Shown here piece after piece: positions 10,817 to 20,975 of a DNA stretch of 64,000 bases. The translations under genes were made by a program, and so were the position numbers. The notes beneath the pieces are model-generated. The model was not told the DNA's origin. It made no database searches and saw only the letters and a program-made list of their open reading frames with translations. The stretch lies in the NCBI GenBank assembly GCA_029959085.1, contig JARWIR010000014.1, positions 11,268,001 through 11,332,000 on the forward strand. Reading direction: 5' to 3'. Each line of letters begins with the position of its first letter. The first letter of the stretch is position 1. The DNA comes from Nemophila menziesii (Eukaryota > Streptophyta > Magnoliopsida > Boraginales > Hydrophyllaceae).

Positions 10817-11478
10817 GGTTACAATACAATAAATTTGTGAATCATCAAAATATATAACCGAGCACAATTGATAAGCTCAAAAATCCCAACCCAATAAATT
10901 CCCATATGGTGGACCCACCACCCCAAACTCAAGCTCAAGACAGGAAGTCTCAGGATCGTGATTCAAGTGCGGGTCATATGGTCATGCCTAACAATCTAAA
11001 GGGAAATTGGCTTATAATGTGGCGACAAAAGAAAGGCTTAAAGGCTAAAAATTTGTCTAAGAAGGATAAAATCAATTCAGGGATAGACGGCTAAAAAGGA
11101 TTCAAAGGGCTAACAAAGAACTGCCTCTATCATTTTCCTATCTACACAACTCGTCTCTAGTTCATACCTAAGTGGGTTCTCTACTCATTTAGATCTCACG
11201 TTCTACAAACCACCTATTATCCTTAAGCACAAGTTTACTTCTTTTGCATTGTTCATTAATTCTCCCTATCAATTATCTCATGTTTGCATGCAATCAAAGT
11301 TCAGTTTATACTAACTCCTAAAATCAACTATTTTCTATCATTAATTCATAAAAAGCATGCTTGATGGGGGCATTTAAAATTCTCTACAGTCATGCAACCC
11401 TAAGATTAATTTTATTGAAAGCATGTAAATCACAAAAAATTGGGATGAGGCAACGAACCCCACCCCAAACTCAAAAGT

Positions 11479-11498
11479 GAGTCGTGTCCCCACGACTC
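11479..11498 (-). other. Hairpin with GNRA-type loop, element B
   Basis: Perfect 8-bp stem GAGTCGTG/CACGACTC; loop GGGA on the - strand. About 60 bases after the post-pol ORF stop. Confidence 0.75.
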
Positions 11499-11559
11499 GA
11501 AAAAGACTCAATAAAGAAATAAAATTAAACTAAACTACCTAACTAGTGTCTACCATCAA

Positions 11560-12015
11560 TTAAGAAGAAGAAGAATTAGAACGGGGTACCTGGCCATGAA
11601 GATCCATAGTGTCCTCCTCCAAAGGGGGAGTATAATTATCAATATCCATGAATAAAGTTACCTCTTCCAGTGTTGACTTAATCTGTGTAATTTCCTTCCA
11701 AAGTGCTCCGATATCTAATCGTAAAAGTTTGAACTCTTGTTGCAAATTGTGAGCCCATGGAGGAATTCCAGAATCAGTTTGAGAAGAAGAAGAACCTTGA
11801 ACTTGAAATTGTAGCTTGTCTTCAGGCTTTGATGATACCCTCATCCTTGCTGTTAATTTCCCGTGTTGTGGTGGTGCATGTGCCTTCTCTTGTGTTTCTT
11901 CAGTAGGCTCATCAAGATTGATGGCCTTTTCAATTGTGGAACCAGGCAAACTCTTGTTCTTCCCTAGGATACAACACCTTCTCTTATAATCCAAAGCATC
12001 TGTTCTGTTTGTCAT
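11560..12015 (-). CDS. Small post-pol accessory ORF (151 aa), element B
   Basis: Complete ORF from ATG 12015 to TAA 11560. The start (MTNRT) matches the start of the larger env-like ORF of element A, and the first 50 residues (YKRRCCILGKNKSLPGSTIE) match a broken ORF in element G at 52560. A basic, proline-rich N-terminal half is followed by a helical segment with coiled-coil character (residues about 95-125, LQQEFKLLRLDIGALWKEI) and a Ser tail. There is no signal peptide or membrane span. The env-like domain present in A is missing, so this may be a shortened derivative. A TATA box and C/A-rich leader lie upstream. Function unknown; conservation across two subfamilies argues that it is a real gene. 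Confidence 0.65.
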   Translation of the reverse strand: MTNRTDALDYKRRCCILGKNKSLPGSTIEKAINLDEPTEETQEKAHAPPQHGKLTARMRVSSKPEDKLQFQVQGSSSSQTDSGIPPWAHNLQQEFKLLRLDIGALWKEITQIKSTLEEVTLFMDIDNYTPPLEEDTMDLHGQVPRSNSSSS

Positions 12016-12270
12016 GGTTGAATTGACCCCAAACTCAAGTTTATACCAAGGATAGAATAAAGTTAAGAAAACTTGGTATAACTTGAGTTTCTTGCTTGGA
12101 TTAGATGAAGGAAGTTGTTTTCTTGATGAATCTTGGAAGAACTCTTGAAAGCTTGATGATCTTGATTGTGTTTAATGGTGAATTTGATGTAGAGGATGTG
12201 TTTATGGAGGATGGAGGAGAGATTTGATGATGTTAATGGGTTTGTTGTAGAGGTTTAATCAAGCTTCAAG

Positions 12271-12284
12271 GTGTTTTTATAGGG
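12271..12284 (-). promoter_or_regulatory. Internal TATA box upstream of the accessory ORF, element B
   Basis: CCCTATAAAAACAC on the - strand, about 255 bases before the ATG, followed by a C/A-rich leader that ends in a PPT-like GAGTTTGGGGT (12026-12036). The palindrome array lies just upstream. A homologous box is in G (52835-52846). Confidence 0.55.
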
Positions 12285-12364
12285 TTGGGAGTTGGAAAAT
12301 TCGTGTGGAAGAGGCTAGGGTTTATCTCCTTAAGGTTAGAAGTTGACTGGGCTTCGAATTCTTC

Positions 12365-12740
12365 ACAGACCGCCAGTCCGCGGTGCATCCCTGCGGTGCA
12401 GGGGGTAGTCCGCGGGGTAGTCCGCGCGCAACAGCTATTGATTTTTTTTCGCTTCTGTCTTGACCCCGAGCTAGCACCCCGTGGTACGGGTTTTTGCCCT
12501 GCGGTGTAGGGGTGCGGTGCATGGGGTAGTCCGCACATACTCCGTCAAAAAACCCGCGGTACACAACCCGTGGTACGGGTTTTTGAGGCGCGGTATAGGG
12601 CGCGGTGCACCGCGGCTATCAGCTTCATTTTTTTTCTTGCTTCTGGATAAAACCCGTGGTACAGACCCGTGGTACGGGTTTTTGGGGCGCGGTACATCCC
12701 TGCGGTATAGGGGGTACACCGCGGGGGTAGTCCGCGCCAG
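12365..12740 (-). repeat. GC-rich palindrome array, element B type (GCGGTACACCGC)
   Basis: Many copies of GCGGTACAC, CGTGGTACGGGTTTTTG and GGTAGTCCGCG words. The 20-base word at 12514-12533 matches 18 of 20 bases of the copia LTR at 24377-24396. Overlapping ORFs on both strands come from the repeats and are not genes. Confidence 0.85.
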
Positions 12741-12922
12741 CCTTTGATTTTCCAAAAAATTTCTCCAAGCTTCCCAAACTCAATTCCTGCACCATTAACA
12801 CAATACCCTTCTCATTTCTTTAAAAGTAGACACTAAAATTTGACACTAACTTAGAATTATACACTAGGAATTGAAAAACTGAAAGCAATAAACTATTATA
12901 CAATGAAATGGCTTTTGTTTAA

Positions 12923-12939
12923 CGTCGTTAAGCTCGACG
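12923..12939 (-). other. Conserved post-pol hairpin, element B
   Basis: CGTCG/CGACG stem 15 bases after the pol stop, followed on the - strand by TTAAACAAAAG. Confidence 0.72.
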
Positions 12940-12954
12940 GGTTACCTCTCGCAT

Positions 12955-15900
12955 CTATTCAGCTTCGAGGAGGTACATGACCTCTCCCGGATGTGGATCC
13001 ACCATGCGATTAGTATCCTCGCCTTCATGATAGATTTTCAAACGATGACCGTTCACCATAAAGGTGCGGTGTTCAGTTGGATGTTCAATCTCGATAGCTC
13101 CATGAGGCGTAACTTTGGTCACAATGTAGGGACCAGACCACTTTGATCTCAACTTTCCCGGATAATTACTGAACTTGGAGTTGTATTTTAGGACCCTCTG
13201 TCCCACTTCGAATGTCTTTGCACGGATACGATTATCATGCCACCTCTTCGTGTTTTCTTTGTACAGCTTCGCGTTTTCATAGGCATGTAATCTAAACTCA
13301 TCAAGTTCATTCAGCTTCATCAAACGATTCTCACCGGCCAAAGTAGGATCTAAATTCAACTGCGCTATCGCCCAGTACGCACCTAATTCAAGTTCAAGAG
13401 GCAAGTGACAAGCCTTACCAAAAACCATACGATACGGAGATGCACCAACTGGAGTTTTAAACGCAGTACGATAAGCCCACAACGCATCATCTAGCTTCAT
13501 AGACCAATCCTTCCTTGTGGGGCCAACAGTCTTTTCCAGAATAGATTTTACCTCTCGATTAGAGACCTCAGCTTGACCGTTGGCTTGTGGATGATACGCG
13601 GTAGATACACGATGTCTCACACCATACTTCTCTAACACTGTCTTTAGATATTTGTTCACAAAGTGTGAACCTCCATCACTGATAATAACTCGAGGTGTCC
13701 CATGTCTAGTAAAGATGTGTGATTTTAAGAATTTAATCACTACTCGCGAATCGTTAGTTGGTAGAGCTACAGCCTCTACCCATTTAGACACGTAATCAAC
13801 AGCTAGTAGGATGTAGAGATTTCCGTTAGATGGTACAAAAGGACCCATGAAATCAATACCCCATACATCAAATATCTCAACTTCAAGCACATTATTACGC
13901 GGCATCTCATCCCTCTTGGATATATTACCAGTAAACTGGCATCTATGACACTTCTGAACATACTCATGACAATCCTTATGTAAAGTAGGCCAATAAAAAC
14001 CGGATTGTAGTACCTTAGCAGCTGTGCGGTCTCCTTTGAAGTGTCCTCCGTATGGCGAATCATGACAACCCGCAACCACTGCCCAAGCTTCTTTCTCAGG
14101 TATGCATCTCCTCACCATTTGATCACTACACATTTTGTAGAGGAAGGGATCCTCCCAAAAGAACTGTTTAGCACGATGGATCAATCTTTTCTTGTCTTGT
14201 GATGTGGCTCCTTGAGGAAAGTTCCCACTCACAATAAGATTTACAATGTCAGCATACCACGGAGTACCATCATGTATAGCAAATAAACTCTCATCAGGAA
14301 ACTCTTCTCGAACCAACTCAGGATCATTATTAAGCTCTGAACCTTCAAGACGTGACAGATGATCTGCAACCTGATTTTCACACCCCTTTCGATCTTGGAT
14401 TTCTAAGTCAAACTCTTGCAACAATAACACCCATCTGATTAAACGCGGCTTAGCATCTTTCTTTTCCATAAGGTATCTAATTGCAGAATGATCAGTAAAA
14501 ACAACAACTTTCGCCCCAAGAAGATAGGAACGAAATTTGTCGAATGCATATACTACAGCTAGTAACTCTTTCTCAGTTACGGTATAATTTACTTGAGCAC
14601 TTGTAAAGACCTTACTAGCGTAGTAGATGGAGTGAAATACCTTATCTTTTCGTTGTCCCAGAACAGCACCCATAGCAAGATCACTAGCATCACACATAAC
14701 TTCAAACGGAATCTTCCAATCAGGAGGTAATACAATAGGTGCAGAGATAAGCTTCTCCTTAATCTGTTGAAAGGCCATCATGCAAGCTTCATCAAAAAGG
14801 AATTTGGCGTCCTTTTCAAGTAAGTTACATAATGGTTTAGAGATCTTGGAGAAATCCTTGATGAAACGTCGGTAAAAACCAGCATGACCTAAGAAACTTC
14901 TCACCCCTTTAACAGAAATTGGAGGGGGAAGAGTTTTAATTACCTCAATCTTTGCGCGATCAACTTCCAAACCTGAACTCGAAACCTTGTGTCCCAACAC
15001 TATACCTTCACGAACCATAAAGTGACATTTTTCCCAGTTCAAAACCAAATCAGTTTCCTTGCATCTAACTAACACCTTCTCCAAATTCCGCAAGCACTCC
15101 TCAAAGTTATCACCAAATACAGAGAAGTCATCCATAAATACCTCAAGGAAATCATCGATCATGTCCCAGAAAATCGCCATCATACATCTTTGAAAAGTAG
15201 CAGGTGCATTACATAATCCAAATGGCATCCTTCGGAAGGCAAAGGTACCAAAAGGACATGTAAAGGTTGTCTTGTGTTGGTCTTTTGGATCCACATAAAT
15301 CTGATTGTATCCTGAATATCCATCCAAAAAGCAATAATATTTTCTACCAGCTAGCTTGTCTAACATCTGATCAATAAACGGAAGAGGGAAGTGATCTTTT
15401 CTGGTGGCCTTGTTCAACTTACGATAGTCCATACACACTCTCCAACCAACAACGGTCCTCGAGGGTATGGCTTCATTCTGTTCATTCAAGATGGTAGTAA
15501 TACCACCCTTCTTTGGTACGCATTGAACCGGACTCACCCATTCGCTGCTAGCTATGGGATAGATAATTCCCGCATCTAGCAACTTGATAACCTCTTTCTT
15601 CACTACTTCCTTCATAGCTGGCATCAATCTTCTTTGTCCTTCGATTGAGCGCGCATTTTCATCGTCCAGAATGATCTTGTGTTGGCAATAGGAAGGACTA
15701 ATGCCTTTGATGTCAGCAATAGTCCAACCAATCGCCTCTTTGTTAGCTCGTAGGATGCGCAATAGTTTTTCTTCTTGAAGACCTGTTAAAGTAGCTGAAA
15801 CAATAACAGGCAGAGTTTTGTTAGTACCCAAATACGCATACCTCAGGTGTGTCGGAAGCGGCTTTTCTTCTAATTTCGGGGGAGCTTCGATAGATGGTTT

Positions 15901-16890
15901 ATTTTTAAGAACTATCTCCCCCGGTTCTCTGACAGGTTCATAAGTGAGACGCTTCTGCTTCGGATATCCAGAGTTAAGAGCTGCTACTGTTTCGGCTAAC
16001 TCTTCAATTGGTTTTGGTACGTCAAGTGTTAGGGCAGCTTGCAAGATATCACCGAAGTTCATGTATTCCCATACTTCTCGTGTGGCTAAGTCAATCATGT
16101 CCAATTGGAAACAGTCTTCTTGCAAATCTGGAAACTTCATTGCCCTAAACACGTTGAACTTTACCTCCTCGTCTTGGATTCGCATTGTCAATTCTCCGTT
16201 TTCTACATTAATAACAGTACGCCCCGTGGCTAGGAATGGTCGTCCCAAAATGATGGGGACATTCCTATCCGCGTCGTATTCAAGAATAACGAAATCGACA
16301 GGAAAAATTAAAGTACCTGCCTTGACGAGGACATCTTCTATGCGTCCCTCTGGATGTACGAGGGATCTGTCAGCCATTTGTAGGACCATGGATGTCGGCC
16401 TTGCTTCTCCTATCTTCAACATCTCGAAAATTGATTTGGGCATGAGATTGATGCTCGCTCCCAAATCACACAAAGCTTTACCTTGCCACTCATTGCCAAT
16501 GGAAATAGGAATTGTAAAACTCCCAGGATCAAGTAGTTTTGGTGGCAATTTGCTTTGGCATATGGCACTACATTCTTCAGGTAAACCTATCATCTCATTC
16601 TCAAGGTGTGGTCTTTTGTTGGCGATGGCTCTCTTCAGGAATTTGACATATTTCGGCACGTCTCTAATGGCATCTAAGAATGGAATGTTAATATTAAGCC
16701 CACGTACCACATTCAGGAATTTCTGATAGTCAGCCATATCGCCTTTCTTCTGAACTCTCGAGGGAAAAGGTGGAGGAGGACGGGTTACTGTAGTATCTGG
16801 CTTCTTTGGCTTTTCCGGAATCTTCTCCACTTCTATTACTTCAGGTTCATCTTCTTTCTCCCCCACATCTTTTACCGGTTTTTCCTTCAC
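12955..16890 (-). CDS. pol: Pol polyprotein of element B (protease, RT, RNase H, integrase)
   Basis: An uninterrupted 1311-codon frame. Approximate residues: linker with RPPPPFPSR 37-45; aspartic protease [11 protein letters not shown] 140-150; RT 415-650 with [10 protein letters not shown] and FMDD near 586; RNase H 730-850 with [13 protein letters not shown] and [10 protein letters not shown]; integrase zinc finger 940-985 (H...H...CHRC) and DDE core (DFMGPF near 1013, ISDGG near 1070, [10 protein letters not shown] near 1113); C-terminal end VMYLLEAE. No chromodomain is seen, as expected for Athila. The frame overlaps the gag stop by two bases and is -1 to gag. It opens at a GTG with no ATG, so Pol is probably made as a Gag-Pol fusion, either by frameshifting or in a master copy lacking an indel in the A-rich stretch near 16895-16905. 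Confidence 0.95.
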   Translation of the reverse strand: MKEKPVKDVGEKEDEPEVIEVEKIPEKPKKPDTTVTRPPPPFPSRVQKKGDMADYQKFLNVVRGLNINIPFLDAIRDVPKYVKFLKRAIANKRPHLENEMIGLPEECSAICQSKLPPKLLDPGSFTIPISIGNEWQGKALCDLGASINLMPKSIFEMLKIGEARPTSMVLQMADRSLVHPEGRIEDVLVKAGTLIFPVDFVILEYDADRNVPIILGRPFLATGRTVINVENGELTMRIQDEEVKFNVFRAMKFPDLQEDCFQLDMIDLATREVWEYMNFGDILQAALTLDVPKPIEELAETVAALNSGYPKQKRLTYEPVREPGEIVLKNKPSIEAPPKLEEKPLPTHLRYAYLGTNKTLPVIVSATLTGLQEEKLLRILRANKEAIGWTIADIKGISPSYCQHKIILDDENARSIEGQRRLMPAMKEVVKKEVIKLLDAGIIYPIASSEWVSPVQCVPKKGGITTILNEQNEAIPSRTVVGWRVCMDYRKLNKATRKDHFPLPFIDQMLDKLAGRKYYCFLDGYSGYNQIYVDPKDQHKTTFTCPFGTFAFRRMPFGLCNAPATFQRCMMAIFWDMIDDFLEVFMDDFSVFGDNFEECLRNLEKVLVRCKETDLVLNWEKCHFMVREGIVLGHKVSSSGLEVDRAKIEVIKTLPPPISVKGVRSFLGHAGFYRRFIKDFSKISKPLCNLLEKDAKFLFDEACMMAFQQIKEKLISAPIVLPPDWKIPFEVMCDASDLAMGAVLGQRKDKVFHSIYYASKVFTSAQVNYTVTEKELLAVVYAFDKFRSYLLGAKVVVFTDHSAIRYLMEKKDAKPRLIRWVLLLQEFDLEIQDRKGCENQVADHLSRLEGSELNNDPELVREEFPDESLFAIHDGTPWYADIVNLIVSGNFPQGATSQDKKRLIHRAKQFFWEDPFLYKMCSDQMVRRCIPEKEAWAVVAGCHDSPYGGHFKGDRTAAKVLQSGFYWPTLHKDCHEYVQKCHRCQFTGNISKRDEMPRNNVLEVEIFDVWGIDFMGPFVPSNGNLYILLAVDYVSKWVEAVALPTNDSRVVIKFLKSHIFTRHGTPRVIISDGGSHFVNKYLKTVLEKYGVRHRVSTAYHPQANGQAEVSNREVKSILEKTVGPTRKDWSMKLDDALWAYRTAFKTPVGASPYRMVFGKACHLPLELELGAYWAIAQLNLDPTLAGENRLMKLNELDEFRLHAYENAKLYKENTKRWHDNRIRAKTFEVGQRVLKYNSKFSNYPGKLRSKWSGPYIVTKVTPHGAIEIEHPTEHRTFMVNGHRLKIYHEGEDTNRMVDPHPGEVMYLLEAE

Positions 16891-18428
16891 AGGTTTCTTT
16901 TTCTTTCATTAATATTAACATTGGGTGGTGGGAGATTCTTACCACTTCTAAGTGTCACTGCATTACAATCTTCTCTTTTCTTGGGTTCTTCAGTGTCACT
17001 TGGTAATTGTCCTTGCTGACGTTGATTTAATTGCTTATTTATCTGCGCCATCTGAGTTTCTATCAATTTAAGTGCTGCGGCTGTAGATTGTTGAATGCTG
17101 ATTAGTGTTGTCAAGGTTTGTTGAACATCTAGAGCACCTTCTTGAGGTTGAGCAGGTAAAGCTTTCTGGTTCATGGTTTCGGTATAAGCATCTTGAGGAG
17201 GTTGTCTCTGCACTTGATTTCCGTATGCTTGTCCACCTTGGTAGTTGTTCTGAGGTCTTGGTTGAAAGTTGTTTCCTTGGGGGCGTGGTTGATATGCATA
17301 AGTTGGATTAGCAGCCCCATTTGGATTTGAATATTGGAAACCCGGATGGTTTCTGTTAGGTTGATAGCCTTGACCACTTGAATTATAATTTCCTCGGTTG
17401 GATATGAACATTACGGATTCTGGATTGTTTTGACAGGTCTCCCAATCATGATCTTGTGTACCGCAGTTAGAACATCCATAAACTTCTTGTGTAACATTAA
17501 CATCTGCTCTTCTACCAGTAGCACCTTTTGTAACAGCTAGAGTAAGCTGTTTCAGTTGTTGTTCGAGTTTGTTTTCCATGGCGGTGAATTTTTCTTCAAT
17601 TGACACAGTATTTCCACCTCGAACAGGTGTTCTTACAGTGTTCCAACCAAGTTCATTTGTTACAGTTCTATTCAAAATAATCTTCGCATGAACTGGTTGT
17701 ACCTGTAGGAATCCACCACCACAAAGCAAGTCTAGATCCTTTCTTGAAGAGCCATCAAGTCCTCGGTAAAATATCTTCATCTGTTGAACTTCTGTGAGGC
17801 CATGATCAGGGACTCTTCGTAAGCAAATCTGAAATCTCTTCCAACTTCTACCCAAAGTCTCGTCTTCCTCTTGTTTGAATGAGGTTAGTTCAACTTGCGC
17901 ATCTAATCTCATATTCGTTGGGTAGTATCTATCGAAGAACGCGGTTTGTAATGCGTCCCATGTTGTAATTGTTCCGGGTTCTTGCGAATCATGCCATTCA
18001 CTTGCTCCATCAATAACGAAGAATCTAAAATTAGCAAAATACATTTGCTCTTTAGTTACTCCTTGCGTAATATACGAATCGCAAATTTGCATGAACTTCT
18101 GTACAGCACGGATCGGATCTTCACTGGGTGTACCTCGGTAATTGCCATAACTTTGAAACTGAGATAGCATACCAGGATCGGGTCTGAATCTCTCGACATT
18201 AATATTTGCAGGGCCAATTCCGAGGGGAGGAGCTCGAAACGGAGCTTCTGCAGGGCCATTGGCGAACCACGGATCATTGTTTCGAGGAGCAGCTGGATTG
18301 AGTTGACCAGCCATTGTTTCTCTTGCTAATTGCTCCTCTAACTCTTTTGCTTTAGCGTCTTTCTTTCTTTTGTTTGCTTCACGAACTAGGTTTTCGGGAT
18401 TTGCAAGAATCACGATATCTTCACGCAT
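16887..18428 (-). CDS. gag: Gag polyprotein of element B (513 aa)
   Basis: I start it at ATG 18428 ([20 protein letters not shown]). The open frame runs 37 codons further up, but that part is a hydrophobic translation of the leader next to the PBS. Contents: charged N-terminal helix; DPWFANGP and FRAPPLGIG; Retrotrans_gag capsid-like domain (about residues 90-270, [31 protein letters not shown]); zinc knuckle [14 protein letters not shown] (CX2CX4HX4C, about residues 325-340); Q/P/N-rich tail; [10 protein letters not shown] near the end. It ends at TGA 16887-16889. Gag packages the element RNA into virus-like particles in the cytoplasm. Fully open. Confidence 0.93.
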   Translation of the reverse strand: MREDIVILANPENLVREANKRKKDAKAKELEEQLARETMAGQLNPAAPRNNDPWFANGPAEAPFRAPPLGIGPANINVERFRPDPGMLSQFQSYGNYRGTPSEDPIRAVQKFMQICDSYITQGVTKEQMYFANFRFFVIDGASEWHDSQEPGTITTWDALQTAFFDRYYPTNMRLDAQVELTSFKQEEDETLGRSWKRFQICLRRVPDHGLTEVQQMKIFYRGLDGSSRKDLDLLCGGGFLQVQPVHAKIILNRTVTNELGWNTVRTPVRGGNTVSIEEKFTAMENKLEQQLKQLTLAVTKGATGRRADVNVTQEVYGCSNCGTQDHDWETCQNNPESVMFISNRGNYNSSGQGYQPNRNHPGFQYSNPNGAANPTYAYQPRPQGNNFQPRPQNNYQGGQAYGNQVQRQPPQDAYTETMNQKALPAQPQEGALDVQQTLTTLISIQQSTAAALKLIETQMAQINKQLNQRQQGQLPSDTEEPKKREDCNAVTLRSGKNLPPPNVNINERKRNL

Positions 18429-18548
18429 AAACCAAAACCTGTAAACCTGAAAAAGAAAAACAACCCAAAGCGTAAAACTGAAAAATAAAACTAAAACTAA
18501 ACTAACAATTAAACTACTAAAGATTAACACCGGGGTCACACGCTACCG

Positions 18549-18566
18549 TCCCCGGCAGCGGCGCCA
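18549..18566 (-). other. Primer-binding site of element B (tRNA-Asp type)
   Basis: TGGCGCCGCTGCCGGGGA on the - strand, six bases inside the 5' LTR. It differs at one base from the complement of the 3' end of plant tRNA-Asp(GUC). About 120 bases of leader lie between it and gag. Confidence 0.88.
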
Positions 18567-18572
18567 AAAACT

Positions 18573-20331
18573 TGGTGGGTCCTGGTGTGTTATTAAATTA
18601 ATTCGAAAGTAAAGGAACCACAATCACCGCAAGTGTACGGTTGTCCAAGTAATATTCGATAAATCGAGTTCGTTCGCAGGGACGGATTAGGCACAACTCA
18701 GGTATTAATCGAAAAGTAAGAGTAATTGCTTAACAGAAAATAAAATAAAGATTTTTGTTTTGTTTTTATAAATTAAAAGATGCAAGAAAATAAACTACTG
18801 AATTAAAAGAAAGCAAATAAAAGAGATTTGAAACTTCAGATGAGAAAGAGTACTTGATCCTCGCAAGGGTTTCACCTAATCTATCTAATTCATGCTTCTG
18901 TTTAAGGGCTAAACTGGTATTATTATGCTAGTCGGGACTCTAATATCTCCTAGCCCCCGTCAGGGTGGACCTAAGAGCTATCCTACGGTATTACAAACCC
19001 CGTCAGGGTGAATATAAGCTACTTTCAGATGAATACTAATTTACCTCATTGGCTGCATGGTTAGTTAAGCCTGTCAAGGTCAATAACGGATACTATGCGT
19101 CTATTATCTAAGTCTGTAATTAAACCCCCCGTCAAGGTGATCCATACGCCACTATATGGAATAGCCTAATTACTATGAGCTAAGTTTGATTCATGACTTC
19201 AAAATTAGTGATTAAAACAAAATAATAGTCAACACAAAATACCTAGTCTAATTTAAACTATTAAATCCCAAATTCAGAAAACATAAACTAAACAGAATTA
19301 AGTTCAACCCATATAGCGATTCTCAAGTACTAAGAAATTAGTTCATAACGGAATGGAAAACTAAAATTAAAATAAATGAATTCATAGTTTCGAATTACAG
19401 AAAGAAAATAAAGAACCTAAAGGTTAAGATGACTGATGATGGAAGAACAGGACTCCTCCAGCACTAGCTTCTCCTTGCCTTCTTGCTCTGACTTGAAAAC
19501 CTTAAGCCTCTTGTGTAATTCTCTGAAGTGTGTGAAAGTAGGAGGTTAAGGGGTGTATTTATAGGTGTTGGAGGAGTCTAGGTCGAATTTTGCTTGGAGT
19601 GGAAGACAAGTCAAAGACTCTCAAATTCGTAGCTCTAAATTCTAGGAAAGGTAAGATTTGCTGCTGATTTGATTTGATCATATCTTTTTCAATACTTATC
19701 CGTTTGAGAAGTTCCAATATATGAAACTGCTTGTCTTGAAAAGCTCTTTCTATTGGTGCAGACCATTCGTCCAGAATCCATGCCAATCTTTTATTATGAT
19801 TTAATTCCTAAAACGTGGCTGGATTTCAGATTTCAAAAGGCAGCTTTATCTTTTCCTCCTTTAAATAAATCTTTACCAAATCTTCTTATTTCCATGTAAA
19901 TCTTCTTTCCTTTCATCTTTATCTTGACTTGGCCTCTAAGTAATTACCATTTATCTTTAAAAGCTTCACATTAAATAAATAATTAAACCGCATATGCTTA
20001 AAAAGAATAAATCAATAAATCAAGAAATCAAAATAGGAAAGTGTACTCTAAAAATAGAAACTCGACTAGAAATCATTTCCTAACACTCTAAAATACACTA
20101 AGACTTTATTCTCACTTTTTCTCCTTGGATTGGTCTTTCAAGAACCTATTAACTTTGTATTAAAAATAGTCAAATTTACGCACAAAAGCTCAGATTCTGC
20201 AAATAGTTAATTTCCAAGGGGAGAAAGTGCAATATGATCAATTAAGCTTAAAAGTCTATCAAACAAGTCATTTATTCACCTAAAAGGATGTCTCCAAAGG
20301 GCTAATAATTAGAACAAATCGGGAGACATCA
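18573..20331 (-). repeat. 5' LTR of element B
   Basis: 1759 bp; the same as 8322-10080 wherever compared. TATA box at 19554-19564. Confidence 0.95.
19142..19159 (-). other. Conserved LTR leader hairpin, element B 5' LTR
   Basis: Same as 8891-8908. In the element RNA it lies in the 5' leader before gag. Confidence 0.75.
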
Positions 20332-20336
20332 TTTAG
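20332..20336. repeat. Target site duplication TTTAG, right of element B
   Basis: Pairs with 8317-8321. Confidence 0.93.
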
Positions 20337-20541
20337 CCGCTGACCTTTGAAGAGATTATGTTCCTTATCGAGTTACGAAAATTTAGCAAGTGATTTGAGG
20401 TCAATAGGAGTTATAACGAATCAGATAGAGCTGTTTTAGTGGAGGTGGTGCAGCAGTTACGGGATTTTGGGCTTAGAAAATGGACTTGGGCTTTTAATTT
20501 TTAACTTAAACCTTAGACAAAGCATAATCCGTTTTTGAGAG

Positions 20542-20550
20542 TATAAAAGA
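20542..20550 (+). promoter_or_regulatory. LTR TATA box, element A
   Basis: TATAAAAGA, followed about 30 bases on by the presumed transcript start (near 20575). Confidence 0.65.
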
Positions 20551-20956
20551 GGCTTTTGACTTCTAATTTTCACACAACTCATTATTCAGAAAGAAAAACA
20601 TCAGAGAGAAGTCAACAAAGGAAGCAGAAGAAAGCTGAAGAGCTGGAGAGGGTCTATATCTTCATTCTCAGCCGAATCTATTTCTGGAAATTAGGATTTT
20701 CTTATTTTTATTTCTGTAAAACAATATGAGTCTTATTTCTTTTAATTTAGTTTTAATTTCCATTAGCATGAGCTAATTTCTCTTAGTACTTGAGAATGCT
20801 TAATGGGTGAATCCTAAAACTATCGATTTTCATATGTTTGAATTTGGGTTTTAATTAATTAAATCGAACTGGGTCTTTTACATTATTCTGTAATTGGTGA
20901 TTATTTACAGTTTTTGGAGTAGCTAACTAAGAACAGGTGTTAGTATTTAAATTATT

Positions 20957-20975
20957 CCACATATGTGGCGTGTGG
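20957..20975 (+). other. Conserved LTR leader hairpin, element A
   Basis: CCACA-TATGTGGCG-TGTGG. Compared with B (CCATA...TATGG) one T-A pair became C-G on both sides while GTGGCG in the loop is kept. It is followed by GATCATCTTGACGGGGGG, as in B. Confidence 0.75.

Larger units (their letters stand above)
10094..11559 (-). other. 3' noncoding region of element B
   Basis: No gene. Contains PPT-like copies (complements of CCCCAAACTC at 10921-10930 and 11463-11472), the inverted repeat 10642-10816 and the hairpin 11479-11498. Two 60-75 codon ORFs here resemble no known protein and are not kept in related copies. Confidence 0.75.
8322..20331 (-). mobile_element. Athila-like Ty3/gypsy element B, nearly intact and young
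   Basis: 12,010 bp on the - strand with 1759-bp LTRs at both ends, TG...CA ends, perfect 5-bp TSD, tRNA-Asp-type PBS, PPT, long gag and pol ORFs and a short post-pol ORF. I compared much of the two LTRs line by line (offset 10251) and found no difference. That means a very recent insertion into the 3' LTR of element A. Only the gag/pol frame change may prevent full function. The large env-like domain seen in element A is absent. Confidence 0.95.

Noticed and set aside
12365..12740. CRISPR-like array
   Set aside because: Plant context; repeats are irregular in length and spacing, and no cas genes.
12285..12755. Overlapping ORFs on both strands in the GC-rich region
   Set aside because: They follow from the low stop density of the palindrome repeats; proteins are Arg/Pro/Gly-rich and not conserved.
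15944..16726. 260-codon ORF on the + strand
   Set aside because: Antisense to the pol start of element B, where the real - strand frame encodes linker and protease.
18429..18539. Hydrophobic N-terminal extension of Gag in element B
   Set aside because: It is the translated leader next to the PBS, and alignment with A begins at the [11 protein letters not shown] part.
18549..18566. tRNA-Asp gene
   Set aside because: Only the 18 bases complementary to the tRNA 3' end are present; it is the primer-binding site.
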